From Sphingobacteriales bacterium (lineage in GTDB: Bacteria; Bacteroidota; Bacteroidia; Chitinophagales; JADIYW01): a DNA stretch of 64,000 nt. Both the position numbers and the translations under genes were made by a program. Every line of letters begins with the position of its first letter. The first letter of the stretch is position 1. The notes beneath the pieces were generated by a model. That model had not been told where the DNA came from and ran no database searches. It was given only the letters and a program-made list of their open reading frames with translations. The stretch is taken from NCBI GenBank assembly GCA_016721245.1, contig JADKIQ010000012.1, positions 72,032-136,031 on the forward strand, read 5' to 3'. This document shows, one piece after another, positions 34,287-43,973 of the stretch.

Positions 34287-35189
34287 ATGCCTAAAAGTAA
34301 AATTCTCCAAAAAATAGAGTCGCTGGATCCAAAAAAAGATGCCTGGGAAATTGTACAGTTAACGGTTTTTTATGAATTTCCATGGGATTTTAACAGAGCA
34401 CTTGAATTAGCATTATATAAAACATATGCTGTGCCTTCCATCTCTAAAATTTTGCATCAATCCAAAGAGTTTGAAAAATATACACAAAAACGATACGACG
34501 ATACTGATTTAATTCTGAGCGAAATCATCGAGAACGGCATAAAAGAAGGCAGGGGATTGCAGGCATTGCAACAGATGAACTGGATTCATTCAAATTATAA
34601 AATTTCCAACGAAGATTATTTATATGTGCTGTCTACTTTTATTTTTGATACAGCCAAATGGATTAACAAATATGGATACAGAAAGCTGACGCATAATGAA
34701 GAGCTTGCCGGTTTTTATGTATGGAAAGATATTGGAGAACAAATGAATATTAAAGATATTCCAGATTCTATCAATGAGTTTAAGAAATACTATGATGATT
34801 ACGAAAAAGAACATTTTCAATATGCGGAAACAAATGCCAAAGTAGCGCGCTTTACAGAAGATTTGATGTTGGGTTGGTATATGCCAAAATTTATGTTCAA
34901 TGTTGCACGTCCATTTCTACATGCTGTAATGGAACCACATTTATTGAAAGCATTTAACCATAAAGAACCGAGCGCGGCCATGCGTGCGCTGGCAACCAAT
35001 GCGCTGCGCGCCAGAAGCAAAGCTGCTAGTTTAATTCCGCGAACAACGCCATACATTCGTACAAGAGACCACAAACACAAAGCATATCCAAACGGATATC
35101 AATTGGAAGAGTTAGGCCCGGCAAAATTAATGAACTCACCGAAATGTCCATTTCATAAAATGACAGATGCACTGAAAAAATCTGCCTGA
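34287..35189 (+). CDS. Oxygenase MpaB family protein (DUF2236-like)
   Basis: 300 residues, soluble. The pattern around LALYKTYAVPSISKILHQSK, ALQQMNWIHSNYKISNEDYL, FIFDTAKWINKYGYRKLTHN and GFYVWKDIGEQMNI fits the MpaB/Lcp catalytic fold, a mostly helical b-type haem domain. Family members oxidise or cleave varied substrates, including rubber and mycophenolic acid precursors. The haem histidine cannot be fixed by eye. The next gene, an MFS transporter, starts 36 bases on. Confidence 0.6.
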   Translation: MPKSKILQKIESLDPKKDAWEIVQLTVFYEFPWDFNRALELALYKTYAVPSISKILHQSKEFEKYTQKRYDDTDLILSEIIENGIKEGRGLQALQQMNWIHSNYKISNEDYLYVLSTFIFDTAKWINKYGYRKLTHNEELAGFYVWKDIGEQMNIKDIPDSINEFKKYYDDYEKEHFQYAETNAKVARFTEDLMLGWYMPKFMFNVARPFLHAVMEPHLLKAFNHKEPSAAMRALATNALRARSKAASLIPRTTPYIRTRDHKHKAYPNGYQLEELGPAKLMNSPKCPFHKMTDALKKSA

Positions 35190-35225
35190 TATTATTAAAA
35201 TAAATAAATAGGTTATCTTAGTTGA

Positions 35226-36605
35226 ATGAATGACATTTCAGCCGAACAGCAACTTACACATCAGAAAGTTCCTTTGCTTAGAAAGATTGCCTTTGCCATG
35301 GGACAAACCGGCTGGAGTCTCGCGGTGTTTGGGTTCACGGAATTAATTTATCAGTTTTACTTACCACCCGATAACGGTCAACCAATGTTTAAGGCCTTTG
35401 TGTATCAGGGGGCAGTTTTTAAAGTATTTACTATAGTTGGTATTTTATCGGCAGTCGGTTATATCATCAGTGCGTTTATGGAGCCGATTGTAGGCAGTTT
35501 GAGCGACAGAAGCACTTTTAAATTCGGCAAACGAAAAACATTTATGGCCGCTGCCGTGGTGCCTTTTGCAATGTTATCTGCCGCCGTTTTTTTTCCTTTA
35601 AAAGACGGATTACATTCGATGAATACTGTCTGGCTTTCTGTTACAGTGATTGCCGCCTTTATTATCAAATGTTTTTACACGACGCCTTATAATGCATTAA
35701 TAAATGAAATCGCAAAAGAAGAAAAAGAACGACTACACATTGTGATGATGTTGTCGATTGCCTATGCATTGGGAATCGGCGTAGGGCAAACGATTAATAT
35801 TTCTCTGAGTGTATTTAAGGGTGTCATGTCAAATGAAGCCATCTTTCAGTTAAGCGTGTTGGTCTACGCCGTTGTCGCGATGGTTTTAATGATGATGCCG
35901 ATTTTGTTTGTGGAAGATAATTCGGGAAAGCACATCAGTAAACAGGAATTGAGTTATGATAAAAAACATGCCGGTATTTTTGATAATATGCGGGAAGTGT
36001 GGAATGATAGGAATTTCAGAGTACTGGTAATTGTCGAACTGATCTACTGGTTTCCGCAAAAGATATTTGTGGTAGCGGTACCTTATATTGTGGCCGCTTT
36101 ACTGCAATTGGATAATGTGTATACGGCCATTATTTTGTACAGCGTAGGGATTGCCTCACTCTTAATGTATCCGCTGATTGATAAACTGGTGGATAAATAC
36201 GGCAAGAAGAAAGTGATGCAGTCCGCTTTGTTGTGCCTGCTGATTAGTTTCAGTTTTACCGCCACCATTGGCTTATATAAAATACCGACCATGGCGTTTG
36301 TTGCGGTGTATGTTTTAGTGAATACCTATCCCACCGCGGTACTGGGAATTTTACCCATGGCTTTGGCTGGCGATAATGCAGAACATGATTTCAGGAAAAC
36401 GGGTATTGCCAAGAATGCTTCTTACTTCGGTTTAAAAACCTTTATGATGAAAATAGGAGTAGCGCTGACAAGTTTGATTTTCCCTTCTTTATTATTGTTG
36501 GGTAAAACACCTGCTAATCCTTTTGGCGTGCGTATGGTCGCTGTGGCTTGTGTTGTCAGCAGTTTATTGGCGTTTATGGTGATGCGAAAGTATAAGGATG
36601 TTTAA
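35226..36605 (+). CDS. MFS transporter (GPH/SLC45-like)
   Basis: 459 residues with twelve hydrophobic segments. The loop after helix 2, GSLSDRSTFKFGKRKTFMAA, has the GxLSDR...GKRK signature of the glycoside-pentoside-hexuronide and sucrose-type transporters. A matching DKYGKKKVM loop occurs in the second half. It is likely a sugar or glycoside symporter of the inner membrane. It may be co-transcribed with the MpaB-like gene upstream. Confidence 0.88.
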   Translation: MNDISAEQQLTHQKVPLLRKIAFAMGQTGWSLAVFGFTELIYQFYLPPDNGQPMFKAFVYQGAVFKVFTIVGILSAVGYIISAFMEPIVGSLSDRSTFKFGKRKTFMAAAVVPFAMLSAAVFFPLKDGLHSMNTVWLSVTVIAAFIIKCFYTTPYNALINEIAKEEKERLHIVMMLSIAYALGIGVGQTINISLSVFKGVMSNEAIFQLSVLVYAVVAMVLMMMPILFVEDNSGKHISKQELSYDKKHAGIFDNMREVWNDRNFRVLVIVELIYWFPQKIFVVAVPYIVAALLQLDNVYTAIILYSVGIASLLMYPLIDKLVDKYGKKKVMQSALLCLLISFSFTATIGLYKIPTMAFVAVYVLVNTYPTAVLGILPMALAGDNAEHDFRKTGIAKNASYFGLKTFMMKIGVALTSLIFPSLLLLGKTPANPFGVRMVAVACVVSSLLAFMVMRKYKDV

Positions 36606-36756
36606 GGAAGGGATAAGTCATAAGATGTAAGTAATAAGTATTAATTTCTTTACAGCAATAACAAAATTCATTTTAGTGTATTGCAACAATGGAACACATA
36701 AAAGGAGTAGTTGTTTTATTTCCATTCTTTCCTTACTCCTTACTCCTTATTCCTTA

Positions 36757-37167
36757 TTACTTCTGTTTACTCATTCTGATAATCTCATCAAACTCAGCTT
36801 TGGTAATATCGCAAACGGAAAGTCTGCCTTGTTTCACCAGCTTGATATCCGCTAATTTGGGATTGGCTTTGATGGCTGCCAGCGTAACAGGATTTTTGAG
36901 TTTTTCTTTGGGTGCTACGTCTACACAAACCCAGGCTGTTTCTTCTGTGGTCGGGTCCTGATAAGCTTCTTTCACAATATTCATAATGCCCACCACCGCT
37001 TTGTCAATGTTACTATGGTAAAATAAGGCAGTATCCCCTTTTTTCATCGCGCGCATATTGTTGCGTGCCGTGTAGTTACGCACACCGTCCCAGTGTTCTT
37101 TTCCTTTTCTTACCAAATCATCATAAGAAAAAACATCAGGCTCGGATTTCATTAACCAGTAATTCAT
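36757..37167 (-). CDS. EVE domain protein
   Basis: 136 residues, the domain's full length. It reads MNYWLMKSEPDVFSYDDLVR, HWDGVRNYTARNNMRAMKKG, DTALFYHSN, KAVVGIMNIVKEAYQDPT and WVCVDVAP. EVE domains are PUA-like readers of modified bases such as 5-methylcytosine and are also found in restriction-linked proteins. Here the domain stands alone, as in the THYN1-like branch. The short gap upstream of its 3' end has a simple repeat (CTTACTCCTTACTCCTTATT). Confidence 0.93.
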   Translation of the reverse strand: MNYWLMKSEPDVFSYDDLVRKGKEHWDGVRNYTARNNMRAMKKGDTALFYHSNIDKAVVGIMNIVKEAYQDPTTEETAWVCVDVAPKEKLKNPVTLAAIKANPKLADIKLVKQGRLSVCDITKAEFDEIIRMSKQK

Positions 37168-37264
37168 TGTTAGTATTTAGTATGCAAGGTAAGCAGCAGG
37201 CAGTAAAAATCAAAAAAATAAATTATGCATTTTTAATCGTTAATCTTTAATCTTCTATCGTTCA

Positions 37265-38167
37265 TCATTCTCGATTTTGTAGCTTTTGTTTGAACGAATC
37301 GCGCATGACCTGCACATCCCATTTCCGGTTCACCATCACTTCATCGCCAACGATTAATTTGAAATAATACACATCATCTGTATACACGGAAGAATCGTAT
37401 TCAAAGTTGAGTTTGTGTGTGCCTGCCGGTACCTTTTTTTGATTGAACAGTTCACGAACTAAAATCCCGTTTTTATCAAACATGGCAATCTGTATATCCT
37501 GTGGTTTAGTGAAACTGTATTCAAAATTTCCTCCTACTTTTTCTTTAGGCGGAGCATAGTAATTGGTCTTATAATCTTTCTTTGATTTTATAGTAAATGT
37601 TTTTCCGGTTAGAGATGCCATGAATTTCTTGAGTTCATTTTCTTCCGTACTGTCTGATGAATAAATGGAATTGATATCCCTGTCGCTCACTAAACTCCAG
37701 ACAGCATATTGTGCAGCGCTGCTCTGGTATCCCTTCTGATGAATGAATTGAGATAACTTTTGCAGGGTATCATTATTCACGGGCTTAAAAGTGTAAATCG
37801 TTCCATCGTTTCCCGAACCGTCACTCGGTTCAATGCACATACCTTTCACCTTTACAGCTCTTTTTTCTTTTGGCTGTAATACCAATAGTTGCGAGGCGGT
37901 TACCACAATATTTTGTTTATCGGAATCAGCAGGAATAAACAGATCACCATCTTCAATGCTGATACTAACCGCTTCATTGCTGATATTCGCCAACTCTAAG
38001 ACCACAGGTTCCAGATAATGTGTGCTGGAGCTGTTACCGTGAATGACACCCGTGATTTTTTTGCTTTTTAATGCTTCATGTAGCTTTACCGGATTGCTGA
38101 AAACAACTTGATTTAATAGAATAAAACAACAGAAAAAAAGAAAGGTAAAGTAGTGCTGATTTCTCAT
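37265..38167 (-). CDS. Secreted protein with FlgD-like C-terminal domain
   Basis: 300 residues, signal peptide about 1-24. The N-terminal half is beta-rich (LEPVVLELANISNEAVSISI, LLVLQPKEKRAVKVKGMCIE). The C-terminal part reads FTKPQDIQIAMFDKNGILVR, ELFNQKKVPAGTHKLNF and DDVYYFKLIVGDEV. This follows the FlgD-like/T9SS type A immunoglobulin pattern but lacks a clear final sorting motif. I do not assign a function. Confidence 0.6.
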   Translation of the reverse strand: MRNQHYFTFLFFCCFILLNQVVFSNPVKLHEALKSKKITGVIHGNSSSTHYLEPVVLELANISNEAVSISIEDGDLFIPADSDKQNIVVTASQLLVLQPKEKRAVKVKGMCIEPSDGSGNDGTIYTFKPVNNDTLQKLSQFIHQKGYQSSAAQYAVWSLVSDRDINSIYSSDSTEENELKKFMASLTGKTFTIKSKKDYKTNYYAPPKEKVGGNFEYSFTKPQDIQIAMFDKNGILVRELFNQKKVPAGTHKLNFEYDSSVYTDDVYYFKLIVGDEVMVNRKWDVQVMRDSFKQKLQNRE

Positions 38168-38316
38168 GATATTAAATTTTACTTCTAACGCTAAAAAGTA
38201 TGTTCGTATTGTGAAAATTATTCATATTATTTCATAAATTTATGAAACGTCGGACAAATTTTTGGGAAGGGATGAAATGTTCGATGGGATACACAGTCAT
38301 TTTAAAAAAGCTAGCT

Positions 38317-40017
38317 ATGAAAAAAATCTTATTTATTCTGATTTCACTTTTTTATTTCAGTCATTTTAGTGTGGCACAAGATGCGTGTTCTCAGCAGTCC
38401 AGCACACGAGTCCGTTTGGTTGGAGATAGCTGGATGCATTTTCCGCAGCTTTACCAGTCTTATGATTCTGCGTTGGCCAAATATGGTTTTCCGGATGTAG
38501 GCGTAATCGGAGATGCAACCGTACTAATTAGTATGACCGCTGAAACATGGTGGCAATTTCCTTTAGCAAGAATTGCACTGGAAGCCGCACTTACTTCTGA
38601 TGCTGCCCGCCCGATTGATATAGTGATTGTCTCTCTTGGAGGAAATGATGTTGGTTTTGGATTTTATTCAGGAGATTCTTTAAATGTGGTAGATAATGAT
38701 CTTTATACTGCAAAGTTGTTTATGGATAGTATTTTTGGTTTAATACATACCAAGATACCCAATGCACAAATTATATGGCAGGGATATGATTATCCGAATT
38801 TTCAGGACCCCTGTATCGATTTCCCCTGGGATCCGTATTGTGACACATGGAGTGGACATGGTTATTTTACAGCTTATGAAGTCAATCGTTTTCTGGGTTA
38901 TTTAACGGCATATCAGGATTCTGTCATTCAGGCATATCATCAGCCGTACATGCATTTTTTTAATTGCACAGGGTTAATGCAATGGCATTACGGACAAACA
39001 ACTCCGCTTCGGTATGCACCATATGGAACATACCCGCCGAGGTCGGTTCCGTTTCCCGGCGGTGATATCAGATATCCGTCTCCGCACATAGCAATGGGAT
39101 TGGGCGGAATTGATGCCTATCATTTGAGTCCGGATGGATTTACTGTTTTGGCAGAGTTTTATGTGCGTAAGTTTATCAGCAATTATTTGAGAAGAAATAA
39201 GGATACTACAATACACTCTTTAGGACAAAATTTTGACGGTTGGGTAGATGCAGGTACCAACACAGGAACTGGAAATGTACTGATCGGAAAAAATAATCAG
39301 CAGTTAGCAACCAAAGGAGTTTTCAGTTTTAATACAGCTGTTATTCCAGCCAATAAAAAAGTCAAAAAAGCAGTACTCTTTTTTAAAGAAAAAACAATTG
39401 CAAGACCTTACAGTCCGATTACAAGATTCCCGCAAAATTTTGTACTGGATATTAAAAACGGCACATTCGGAAATGATGTCATCGAAGGCAGTGACTATCT
39501 CGCTACGGCCAGCCTTACGGATGTGGCATGCTTTGCCGGCAGTTTAAGGGGTAATGATTATACCTTACGTGCGGAGCTGAACGAAGACGCATTACAGTAT
39601 ATCAATAAGAATGGTATTACACAGTTCCGGTTGTCTATTACAGATAATAATTTAATTACGTTTTACAACGGAGACACTACCGAATTTGAAGGACCATATC
39701 TGGATATCTATTATGATACTACTGCTATTATCTCCGGAATTAAAGAGAATAAAACAAGTACTAACACACTGGCTGTATATCCAAACCCTGCTGAAAATGA
39801 AATAACTGTTTCCTTAAGTAAAGAGATGATGTACAAAAAATCCGTGCTTACAATTTACAATACACAAGGCGCATCTGTTTACAGAACCGAATACGATAAA
39901 CCGCTTCAGCAAGAAATTAAAATTGATGTAAGTCAACTTGCCTCAGGAGGGTATTTTATAAGTGTTGAAAATGAGCAGCGTAAATCGGTGGGTACATTTG
40001 TTAAAATTAAAGAGTAA
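38317..40017 (+). CDS. SGNH/GDSL-type hydrolase with T9SS type A sorting domain
   Basis: About 566 residues from the ATG at 38317, where a signal peptide (FSVAQ cut) begins; the frame opens earlier at 38242. Catalytic blocks of the SGNH superfamily are present: GDSW (Ser38), GGND (108-111) and DAYH (Asp266, His269). The hydrolase domain covers about 30-300, followed by a beta-rich domain and a final 80-residue sorting domain (VYPNPAENEITVSLSKEM, LTIYNTQGASVY, LASGGYFISVENEQRKSVGT). It is probably a secreted esterase or lipase exported by T9SS. The substrate is unknown. Confidence 0.85.
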   Translation: MKKILFILISLFYFSHFSVAQDACSQQSSTRVRLVGDSWMHFPQLYQSYDSALAKYGFPDVGVIGDATVLISMTAETWWQFPLARIALEAALTSDAARPIDIVIVSLGGNDVGFGFYSGDSLNVVDNDLYTAKLFMDSIFGLIHTKIPNAQIIWQGYDYPNFQDPCIDFPWDPYCDTWSGHGYFTAYEVNRFLGYLTAYQDSVIQAYHQPYMHFFNCTGLMQWHYGQTTPLRYAPYGTYPPRSVPFPGGDIRYPSPHIAMGLGGIDAYHLSPDGFTVLAEFYVRKFISNYLRRNKDTTIHSLGQNFDGWVDAGTNTGTGNVLIGKNNQQLATKGVFSFNTAVIPANKKVKKAVLFFKEKTIARPYSPITRFPQNFVLDIKNGTFGNDVIEGSDYLATASLTDVACFAGSLRGNDYTLRAELNEDALQYINKNGITQFRLSITDNNLITFYNGDTTEFEGPYLDIYYDTTAIISGIKENKTSTNTLAVYPNPAENEITVSLSKEMMYKKSVLTIYNTQGASVYRTEYDKPLQQEIKIDVSQLASGGYFISVENEQRKSVGTFVKIKE

Positions 40018-40057
40018 GCATATAGTTGCCTACTGTTAAATGTATATTTGATTGATT

Positions 40058-40100
40058 ATTAATGAAGAACAAGGTTTTTTAAACCTTGTTCTTCATTAAT
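40058..40100 (+). terminator. Perfect 20-bp inverted repeat after the SGNH gene
   Basis: ATTAATGAAGAACAAGGTTT and its exact complement are separated by TTT (40078-40080). The stem is longer than needed for a terminator. It may end transcription or simply be a duplicated palindrome. Confidence 0.55.
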
Positions 40101-40165
40101 GTGTTGGTTATCCACATACACCAACAAAACACTAAATTACAACTGACTATTCAAAATATTAGTTG

Positions 40166-40173
40166 TATTTTTG
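40166..40173 (+). promoter_or_regulatory. -7 box upstream of the fibronectin-like gene
   Basis: TATTTTTG fits TAnnTTTG and is 28 bases before the start at 40202. No clear -33 TTG is seen. Confidence 0.35.
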
Positions 40174-40201
40174 TAGTATAATTTATGATAAATCTATACA
40201 A

Positions 40202-42646
40202 ATGAATAAAAGAATTACACTCTTTGTTGCGGTATGTTGCTTAATGATAAGCGCAGCCACAGCACAAATTTCAATCACTAACACGACACCTTACACGCAA
40301 AACTTCGATGGGTTGCCGGCTACTGGTACATCTACCACGAATCCAAGCCCTGCCAACTGGCTCAGATATGCTGCCAACGGCACGACCATCACAGCAGGAA
40401 GCGGTACGGCTAATTCGGGTGGATTTTATGCTGCCGGTACAGGCTCTACTACTGAGCGTGCAATGGGAATGCTGCTTTCTACAAGCGCGAAACCATTGTA
40501 TGTAGGTGCAAAGTTTGTAAATAATACTGGCTCAACAATTGTTTCTGCATCTGTTTCTTATAGATGTGAACAATGGAGAAGAGGAAATACAAATGCAGGA
40601 CTGAGAGATACGCTTTTGGTGGATTATGCAACGGGAACGGATTCTGTACATTTAGGTACATGGACAAATGTTCCGGCATTAACGGGTAGTTCTACAAACA
40701 CCTCTACTACTGCAAGTGCATTAGATGGCAATACTGTTTTTGCAACAGTAACAGGAAATATAACAGAAATGGTAATACCTGATGGTGCTACTTTCTGGAT
40801 TCGTTTCAACGATTTTGATGCTTTCCCGGGTTCTGATGATATGCTCGCAATAGATGATTTCAGTGTTTCCTTTACAACGGGCACAGTTGCTGCCTGTACA
40901 GAGCCTGCTGCTTCCGTAACAAATGTAGTAGCAACGGCAACGAGTACAACAGCAATTTCAGGTTCTTTCACAGGAGTAACAGCAGATGGCTATTTAGTAT
41001 TTATAGACAGTAATGCAACAGTGCCAACTATTGCAGATGCAACTGCTTATACAGTAGGGCAGACAGTAGGTACTGCAACAGTGATCAGCAACGGAACAAG
41101 CACAAGCTTTACAAAAAGTGGCTTAGTTCAGAATACAATTTATAAGGTTCATGTTTTTCCATATAACAATACAAGTTGCACAGGCGGACCCAACTACAAA
41201 ATATCTGCACCGGGTAATGATACTGCCAAAACATTGTTGGATGCATGTCCTGAACCAACCAATACTCCTACTAATTTAGTATTTACGGCTGTTGGTAATA
41301 ATAACATAGATGGAAAATTCAATAAAAGCAATCCGGCTGCTGCAGGTTATGTGGTAGTTTACAGTTTAAGTTCAAACATCGGATTTCCTTTAGACAGCGT
41401 AAACTATAATGTGGGTGATTCCATATCTTTAGGTGCATTCAAATCAAAAGTAGGAGATGTTTCATCCAGTGCTAATGATACTTCTTTCTCAATAACGGGA
41501 TTGGCACAAGGCACCAAATATTATGTTGCTGTTATTCCATATAACCTTTGCGGTGCATTTAAAAATTACAAACGCTCTTCTTCAAATGGAGTAAACAGAG
41601 ATGATACAACAACTACTGGTACACCGCCTTTGGTGGATTGTGTTCAGCCATCAGGTATTTCTACGGCTACAGTTGTAAACGTAGATTCAACTACTAATTC
41701 AATTACCATAAAATGGAAAAATGCAGCTAATGCAGATAGTGTAATGGTGATTGCCGGAACAAATGCCAATATCGGTTTTGTAACAGTTCGCGATAGTGTT
41801 TATTATGGCGTAGGTTCTACAATTCCGGGTAGCAATGGTATCGTATATTTCAGAGGAACAGATTCAACGGTTACACTAACCGGCCTGCAAACAAATACCG
41901 TTTATAAAATATTATTTGCGACATTTAATAACAGAAATTGTACCAATGGACCTAACTATGCAAATAATCCTGGAAGTGTAACAATTCGTACTGCCGCAGG
42001 TACTGATTGTCAGGATCCAACCGGTGTTTCCAATACTTCTATTGTTAAACTGGATTCAACAGCTACCACTATTTCTATAAAATGGACAAATCCGGTAAAT
42101 TCAGATAGTGTGATGGTTGTTGCCGCACCTACTACAGTTGGTTTTGTTACGTTCAGAGACAGTGTGAACTATCCGGTGGGTGCAACAATTGCATCTTCTA
42201 CAGCTACTCCTGCGAGAGTATATTACAGAGGTACAGATTCTTCTTACACACTTACAGGATTAACGCCAAATACTGTTTATAAAATATTCTTTGTAACGTT
42301 TAGAAATAAGAATTGCACCAACGGACCGAATTACTCCGGTGCAGCAACCACTACTATTAAAACGTCATTGTCTACTGGCGTAAAATACAATAACGCTGAA
42401 GCTGAATTCTCTTTATTCCCGAATCCAACTAATAGCGGTTCTTTATTCGTGAAGTTTAAGACGGCTTTACGTGAAGATGCTGTAATTGAAGTGGTAGATA
42501 TTTTAGGAAGAAAATTAAGCGCTCAGAAAATTTCATCCGGAAGCGCTATGCAAATGATAGATGTAAGTGATTTTGCAAAAGGTACATACCTGTTAAATGT
42601 AATATATAAAGGTTCTAACAACGTTAGTACATTCATAGTAGAATAA
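40202..42646 (+). CDS. Secreted fibronectin-type III repeat protein with T9SS type A sorting domain
   Basis: About 814 residues from the ATG at 40202, which gives a clean signal peptide (ISAATAQ cut); the frame opens at 40163. After a beta-rich N-terminal domain (residues about 20-240, ending IDDFSVSFTTG), four repeats of some 110-120 residues follow, each ending in a block like GLTPNTVYKI, FVTFRNKNCTNGPNYSG. The C-terminus, FSLFPNPTNSGSLFVKFK, IEVVDILGRKLSAQKI, GTYLLNVIYKGSNNVSTFIV, is a type A sorting domain. The closely similar tail of the next gene indicates a common sorting origin. Function is unknown, probably a surface or secreted binding protein. Confidence 0.85.
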   Translation: MNKRITLFVAVCCLMISAATAQISITNTTPYTQNFDGLPATGTSTTNPSPANWLRYAANGTTITAGSGTANSGGFYAAGTGSTTERAMGMLLSTSAKPLYVGAKFVNNTGSTIVSASVSYRCEQWRRGNTNAGLRDTLLVDYATGTDSVHLGTWTNVPALTGSSTNTSTTASALDGNTVFATVTGNITEMVIPDGATFWIRFNDFDAFPGSDDMLAIDDFSVSFTTGTVAACTEPAASVTNVVATATSTTAISGSFTGVTADGYLVFIDSNATVPTIADATAYTVGQTVGTATVISNGTSTSFTKSGLVQNTIYKVHVFPYNNTSCTGGPNYKISAPGNDTAKTLLDACPEPTNTPTNLVFTAVGNNNIDGKFNKSNPAAAGYVVVYSLSSNIGFPLDSVNYNVGDSISLGAFKSKVGDVSSSANDTSFSITGLAQGTKYYVAVIPYNLCGAFKNYKRSSSNGVNRDDTTTTGTPPLVDCVQPSGISTATVVNVDSTTNSITIKWKNAANADSVMVIAGTNANIGFVTVRDSVYYGVGSTIPGSNGIVYFRGTDSTVTLTGLQTNTVYKILFATFNNRNCTNGPNYANNPGSVTIRTAAGTDCQDPTGVSNTSIVKLDSTATTISIKWTNPVNSDSVMVVAAPTTVGFVTFRDSVNYPVGATIASSTATPARVYYRGTDSSYTLTGLTPNTVYKIFFVTFRNKNCTNGPNYSGAATTTIKTSLSTGVKYNNAEAEFSLFPNPTNSGSLFVKFKTALREDAVIEVVDILGRKLSAQKISSGSAMQMIDVSDFAKGTYLLNVIYKGSNNVSTFIVE

Positions 42647-42665
42647 AGAATTAACTAGATTTTTT

Positions 42666-42716
42666 AAACTCGTCTTTGTAACTTGCAGGTCGCAATGAAC
42701 AAAGACGAGTTTTTTA
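42666..42716 (+). terminator. Terminator after the fibronectin-like gene
   Basis: The stem AAACTCGTCTTTGT/ACAAAGACGAGTTT (42666-42679 with 42699-42712) is followed by TTTT. Confidence 0.8.
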
Positions 42717-42738
42717 TTTTGTGAATAATTAATTATAA

Positions 42739-43896
42739 ATGAGAATATTATACATATCAATAATTTCTGTATTCTTATCTGTTTGCACAGCAGTGGCTGG
42801 TCCGGGTACCTACTATAATTCTATAGATACCAGCAAGTCATGTAGTACTTTTAAGACCGCACTCGCGCAGTTAATAACACAGAATTATGTTATTATCCCA
42901 TATGGCAGCGTGGACAATTATTATAATTTGACCGATTTAAAACCTGCAGAATCCGGCGGAGGAGATGTGGTTGCAGATAAGTATTCATCTGAAAACCCAA
43001 ATGGTGCAGATTATTGTTCATTCCGTTACCCCGATGATTTTTGTTTAGGTAGGTCTTCCAGTACAGAATGCTTTTGCTACGACAAGGAACATGTATTTCC
43101 GAAATCATGGTTTGGTGGCGCAGATGTTTATCCGATGTACTCTGATATCCATTTTATCTGGCCAGCAGATAATTATGTTAATTTCAGAAAAGGGAATTTA
43201 ACCATCGGGTATGTAGGCTCTACTATAATCTATACTTCTAAAAATAGTACCAAAATTGGCACGTCCAATTCTTCTTTAAACTATGGTTACAATTCTTCCA
43301 ATGTGTTTGAACCTATAGATTCTTTCAAAGGTGATTTTGCCAGAGCCTATCTGTATGTTGTCACACGTTATCAGGACTCTATTGTGAACTGGATAGGCAG
43401 GAGTACATCCGGCAATGTGTTGGATGGCAACAAATATCCCGGCCTTGACCCATGGATATTACAGTTGTGCGTGAAATGGCACAAACTGGATCCTCCAAGT
43501 CAATTTGAACGCAAGCGTAATGATGCTGTACAAGCGATTCAGGGGAACCGTAATCCATATATCGATTACCCTCATTGGGTAGAGAAAGTATTTGGTGTAA
43601 ACGGCATATCTTCATCCTGTGTGGCCACTGCTGTAAAATATAATAAGTCATCGATTGAGTTTTCTGTTTATCCAAATCCGGCGACCAACGGCTTGTTGAA
43701 TCTGAAAACATCGACCATGCTGACGGAAGATGCTGTGTTAGAAGTGACGGATATTTTAGGCCGCATCTTAATTTCACAAAAGATAAATGCAATGAGTATT
43801 CCGGCAGTAGATGTCAGCAACCTGACTAACGGAATGTATTTCCTGAATCTGATTTATAAAGACAGCAATAATGTAAGTTCCTTTATTAAGGAATAA
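42739..43896 (+). CDS. Secreted endonuclease I with T9SS type A sorting domain
   Basis: 385 residues with a signal peptide (about 1-20). The endonuclease I/EndA core shows YDKEHVFPKSWF (the catalytic His-Pro block), MYSDIHFIWPADNYVNFRKG and WHKLDPPSQFERKRNDAVQ, which together match the PF04231 family that cleaves double-stranded DNA non-specifically. The C-terminal VYPNPATNGLLNLKTS, LEVTDILGRILISQKI is a type A sorting domain. It is a surface or extracellular DNase, next to the receptor and phosphatase genes that would process its products. Confidence 0.92.
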   Translation: MRILYISIISVFLSVCTAVAGPGTYYNSIDTSKSCSTFKTALAQLITQNYVIIPYGSVDNYYNLTDLKPAESGGGDVVADKYSSENPNGADYCSFRYPDDFCLGRSSSTECFCYDKEHVFPKSWFGGADVYPMYSDIHFIWPADNYVNFRKGNLTIGYVGSTIIYTSKNSTKIGTSNSSLNYGYNSSNVFEPIDSFKGDFARAYLYVVTRYQDSIVNWIGRSTSGNVLDGNKYPGLDPWILQLCVKWHKLDPPSQFERKRNDAVQAIQGNRNPYIDYPHWVEKVFGVNGISSSCVATAVKYNKSSIEFSVYPNPATNGLLNLKTSTMLTEDAVLEVTDILGRILISQKINAMSIPAVDVSNLTNGMYFLNLIYKDSNNVSSFIKE

Positions 43897-43921
43897 TAAG
43901 ATACTGCAATCATATACATAT

Positions 43922-43953
43922 AAAAAAGTCACGACCCAGGTCGTGACTTTTTT
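43922..43953. terminator. Bidirectional terminator between convergent nuclease genes
   Basis: The stem AAAAAAGTCACGACC/GGTCGTGACTTTTTT has two loop bases, 26 after the endonuclease I stop and 21 before the EEP gene's stop. Confidence 0.85.
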
Positions 43954-43973
43954 ACGTTCATAAAGAAGATATT

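Noticed and set aside
36732..36766. CTTACTCCTTACTCC simple repeat as a CRISPR or phase-variation tract
   Set aside because: Units are imperfect and few, with no spacers, and the run is outside coding DNA.
40058..40100. Long perfect palindrome as a mobile element end
   Set aside because: It sits right after a gene and has a terminator-like position; no second copy seen in the window.
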